DNA of 7,969 bases, taken from the NCBI GenBank assembly GCA_021734725.1, contig JAIPIM010000190.1:1-7969 (forward strand). The letters run 5' to 3'. The translations under genes and the position numbers were made by a program. This document shows, piece by piece, positions 6,260-7,969 of the stretch. The stretch is from Minisyncoccota bacterium. GTDB lineage: Bacteria; Verrucomicrobiota; Lentisphaeria; Oligosphaerales; MVZH01. Every line of letters starts with the position of its first letter. The stretch's first letter is position 1. The notes under the pieces were generated by a model. That model saw only the letters and a list, made by a program, of their open reading frames with translations, did no database searches and was not told the origin of the DNA.

Positions 6260-6984
6260 TCGCGACCAAAGGGAGCGCCACTTCCGTTAATCGATCCTCC
6301 GTTGCCGAAACGTACTCGGAAACGGCGGCTTCCTGGTCGTTCTCCGGCGGGCAGAACGGGACAATAAGATGGTATGACCCACAGACCGGCCGCTGGCTCT
6401 CCAAAGACCCCATCGGCATCAGCGGCGGGCTCAACCAGTGTGTGGCGTTCCTGAACAATCCCGTCAATTTCGTGGATCCGTTGGGGCTACAGTCACAAGC
6501 GGGCGGGGCAGACTGGTATTCGAGAATATTGGGCCGCCCAGCTAACCAGGTTGGAGCACCTTTCGATCTGTCTCGACAAGATTTGCTTGAGGAGATTCGA
6601 TATGTTGACCAGGCAGTTCTGGCCCATATGGTCAACCCGTTTGAAATCATGTGGCGCCCAGATACTCGGTTCCGGCGCTTTGATGGGCAGGCATTCATGT
6701 TTGAAGGGCGACGTTACGAGGCCGAGGAAGTGAACTATATCGGCGTTGGAGCGGCAGCAAGGCATTTCAATTGGGGCCGACGCGCTCTGAGATCCGCGGT
6801 TATCGCCAATAATGTACTGATTCATGGAGACTGGTACAAGGATGGCGAGATGTATTTCGCAATGTGGGGCCGGGACAACTACTACAATGCCCTCAAACTC
6901 AATCATATCGAGAAGGACGCGATTGCCGAAATGTTTCAATGGCAGATTACCCCCGGTCAAGATGATGGCGCGTGCGTGAAATAG
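6256..6984 (+). CDS. Minimal orphan RHS module 5 with unrecognised tip
   Basis: A 242-residue protein whose ATG overlaps the immunity 4 stop (ATGA). Residues 1-37 are a leader not seen elsewhere in the window, ending SWSFSGGQNGTI. Residues 38-78 are the last 41 codons of the RHS core, from RWYDP to DPLGL. They keep both DPxG motifs and have the variant CVAFLNNPVN. The tip (79-242) includes DWYSRILGRPANQVG, the phrase EVNYIGVGAAARHF, and HGDWYKDGEMYFAMWGRDNYYNAL. It is rich in Trp, Tyr and Asn, soluble, and has a single Cys near the end. I recall similar 'NYIGVGA' tips in RHS proteins but no known activity. The partner has a large domain predicted outside the membrane, so the tip may act in the envelope. 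Confidence 0.75.
   Translation: MIATKGSATSVNRSSVAETYSETAASWSFSGGQNGTIRWYDPQTGRWLSKDPIGISGGLNQCVAFLNNPVNFVDPLGLQSQAGGADWYSRILGRPANQVGAPFDLSRQDLLEEIRYVDQAVLAHMVNPFEIMWRPDTRFRRFDGQAFMFEGRRYEAEEVNYIGVGAAARHFNWGRRALRSAVIANNVLIHGDWYKDGEMYFAMWGRDNYYNALKLNHIEKDAIAEMFQWQITPGQDDGACVK
6367..6489 (+). repeat. RHS core direct repeat, copy 5 (short)
   Basis: 123 nt aligning with 1164-1286. Only the RWYDP to DPLGL end of the core remains, enough for both DPxG motifs. Confidence 0.9.
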
Positions 6985-6991
6985 GGTGAAT

Positions 6992-7633
6992 ATGAAACAG
7001 GCAAGTGTCATATTGGTTCTTTTATGCTTCCTAAGTTCTTTAGGCGCCTTTGTGGCGGGAAGGATATTTGTTGCATCAGGCATCGGGCGTCATCTATTTG
7101 CGTTCCTTATCCTGTTTGTGGTTCCCCTACATTGTTTATCAGTTCTCTTGTTCATAGGGTCTTCAATCGCGTTGATAAGAAAGAAGGCGGGATACGGCAA
7201 AATCGCGCTAATCAGCTTGAGTGCCACGGCCTTCTTGTTCGTCCTTTCGCCCAAATACTTCTTCAGCGAGGGGTTTCGTGGATTTGCATGCTCTGATCAA
7301 GTGACGTCAGAGTTAACGCAGGAGGCTCTTGAAGATCTGCTGGAGTCGATTCTGACCAGTCCCCGGTATGAGATGTACAGACGGGCTGACGGAACGGCAA
7401 AGGGGATTCTTGGTGAAGAAGAGTACGCTGAACTCAATTCATATGTACTGAGTATCTATGCGCCCCAGCATGTGATATTCCGAAATACGGGGGCAAGTCG
7501 CTTTTTGATGCTGGAATGGGGAAGCGCTATTGTAGGAAGGTACGGCATCGTTTATGACACGGGTAACGACGCCACATCATCATACAGACGTGTTCATGAA
7601 TGTTCCCGTAATATCTATGTGGTCAGCAGGTGA
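6992..7633 (+). CDS. Three-helix membrane protein with C-terminal domain, putative immunity protein 5
   Basis: A 213-residue protein. ATG 6992 follows AGGGTGA; the in-frame GTG at 6986 is an alternative. It has three hydrophobic segments: about residues 5-24 (ASVILVLLCFLSSLGAFVAG), 34-57 (LFAFLILFVVPLHCLSVLLFIG) and 68-86 (IALISLSATAFLFVLSP). IRKK lies between the second and third, which puts that loop in the cytoplasm and the C-terminal part (about 87-213) outside. The C-terminal domain begins with an acidic helix (TSELTQEALEDLLESIL), then RYEMYRRADG, and ends in a strand-rich stretch. No known family is evident. It sits 7 nt behind the module 5 tip, the usual immunity position. It overlaps the start of module 6 by 17 nt. 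Confidence 0.72.
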   Translation: MKQASVILVLLCFLSSLGAFVAGRIFVASGIGRHLFAFLILFVVPLHCLSVLLFIGSSIALIRKKAGYGKIALISLSATAFLFVLSPKYFFSEGFRGFACSDQVTSELTQEALEDLLESILTSPRYEMYRRADGTAKGILGEEEYAELNSYVLSIYAPQHVIFRNTGASRFLMLEWGSAIVGRYGIVYDTGNDATSSYRRVHECSRNIYVVSR

Positions 7634-7969
7634 GTTGCGCGGCGAACGTCGCCGCGCCTGGACCGCCACCGGCGGCGTCACCAACTGGCATGTGTACGCG
7701 GGCATCCACTGCATCGCCGATGTGGATGATTCCGGCAATCTCCTCCGCACCTACACCTGGGGACCGGGCATAGATAACCTCCTGGCCATTACTGTCCATG
7801 GGGCCACCGAAACGAACACCTACTACGCCCTCACCGATCATTTAGGGACGGTGCATGCGCTGGCAAATGAGTCCGGCACCATCGTCGAATCGTATATGTA
7901 TGATGCCTGGGGCAACCTGTTGGGAGTTTATGACAGCGCCGACCAGCCGCTTACGAGCAGCACCATTGG
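7617..7969 (+). CDS. Orphan RHS core module 6, 5' part, cut by the window end
   Basis: The frame runs from ATG 7617 (MWSAGELRGERRRAWTATGG) through HVYAGIHCIAD, TYTWGPGIDNLL, ALTDHLGTVHAL and YDAWGNLLGVYDS to the window edge with no stop. The start lies inside the end of immunity 5 (17 nt overlap); a TTG at 7635 is an alternative and neither has a strong ribosome binding site. Homology to the full-length RHS gene begins at about 7650, earlier in the core than in modules 2-5. After about 7841 the sequence departs sharply from the other copies (LANESGTIVESYMYD). The tip and its immunity gene lie outside the window. It could also be a core fragment without its own start, kept only for recombination. 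Confidence 0.66.
   Translation, partial: MWSAGELRGERRRAWTATGGVTNWHVYAGIHCIADVDDSGNLLRTYTWGPGIDNLLAITVHGATETNTYYALTDHLGTVHALANESGTIVESYMYDAWGNLLGVYDSADQPLTSSTI
7650..7969 (+). repeat. RHS core direct repeat, copy 6 (partial, chimeric)
   Basis: Aligns without gaps to 780-1099 of the full-length gene. It is near-identical up to about 7840 and clearly diverged afterwards. It continues beyond the window. Confidence 0.87.

Noticed and set aside
1..7969. Transposon or integron explanation for the repeated cassettes
   Set aside because: No transposase, integrase, terminal inverted repeats or attC-like sites were seen; homologous core copies are enough to explain duplication and exchange.

Overview
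The window is a stretch of a polymorphic-toxin (RHS/YD-repeat) locus, read entirely on the + strand. The organism is probably a PVC-group bacterium (Verrucomicrobiota, Kiritimatiellota or a relative). That placement rests on a GTGILPV-coding palindrome inside the YD repeats, a short element I remember from those genomes, and on the general look of the RHS core. It is an inference and not proven by the window.

Layout: (1) 3-1820 is the 3' part of a long RHS gene with at least eight YD-type repeats, the RHS-associated core and a C-terminal tip resembling ADP-ribosyltransferase toxins. (2) 1817-2038 is a small two-helix membrane protein, the likely immunity gene. After it come four complete 'orphan' modules. 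Each has a short leader, a copy of the last part of the RHS core ending in DP[LF]G, a different toxin-like tip, and a different small protein behind it. Module 2 (2040-3029) has a permuted papain/NlpC-like tip, followed by an exported protein (3013-3627). Module 3 (3629-4615) has an unrecognised tip, followed by a four-helix membrane protein (4605-4949). Module 4 (4965-5942) has an L,D-transpeptidase-like (DUF2778/Tlde1-type) tip, followed by a two-helix membrane protein (5951-6259). Module 5 (6256-6984) has only 41 codons of core and an unrecognised tip, followed by a three-helix membrane protein with a large C-terminal domain (6992-7633). Module 6 starts at about 7617 and runs off the window.

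The core copies are homologous and colinear: units 1-3 share exactly 441 nt, unit 4 shares 429 nt and unit 5 shares 123 nt. The tips and immunity genes are unrelated to each other and visibly less GC-rich. No gap between neighbouring genes exceeds 15 nt and several start and stop codons overlap, so there is no intergenic stretch to describe. The set reads as a tandem cassette array. Each core copy gives homology for moving a new tip plus immunity pair onto the full-length RHS gene, while the downstream immunity genes can be expressed from one transcript. Most predicted immunity proteins sit in or cross the membrane, which suggests that most of the tips act in the cell envelope.

I saw no RNA genes, CRISPR array, transposase or convincing terminator.
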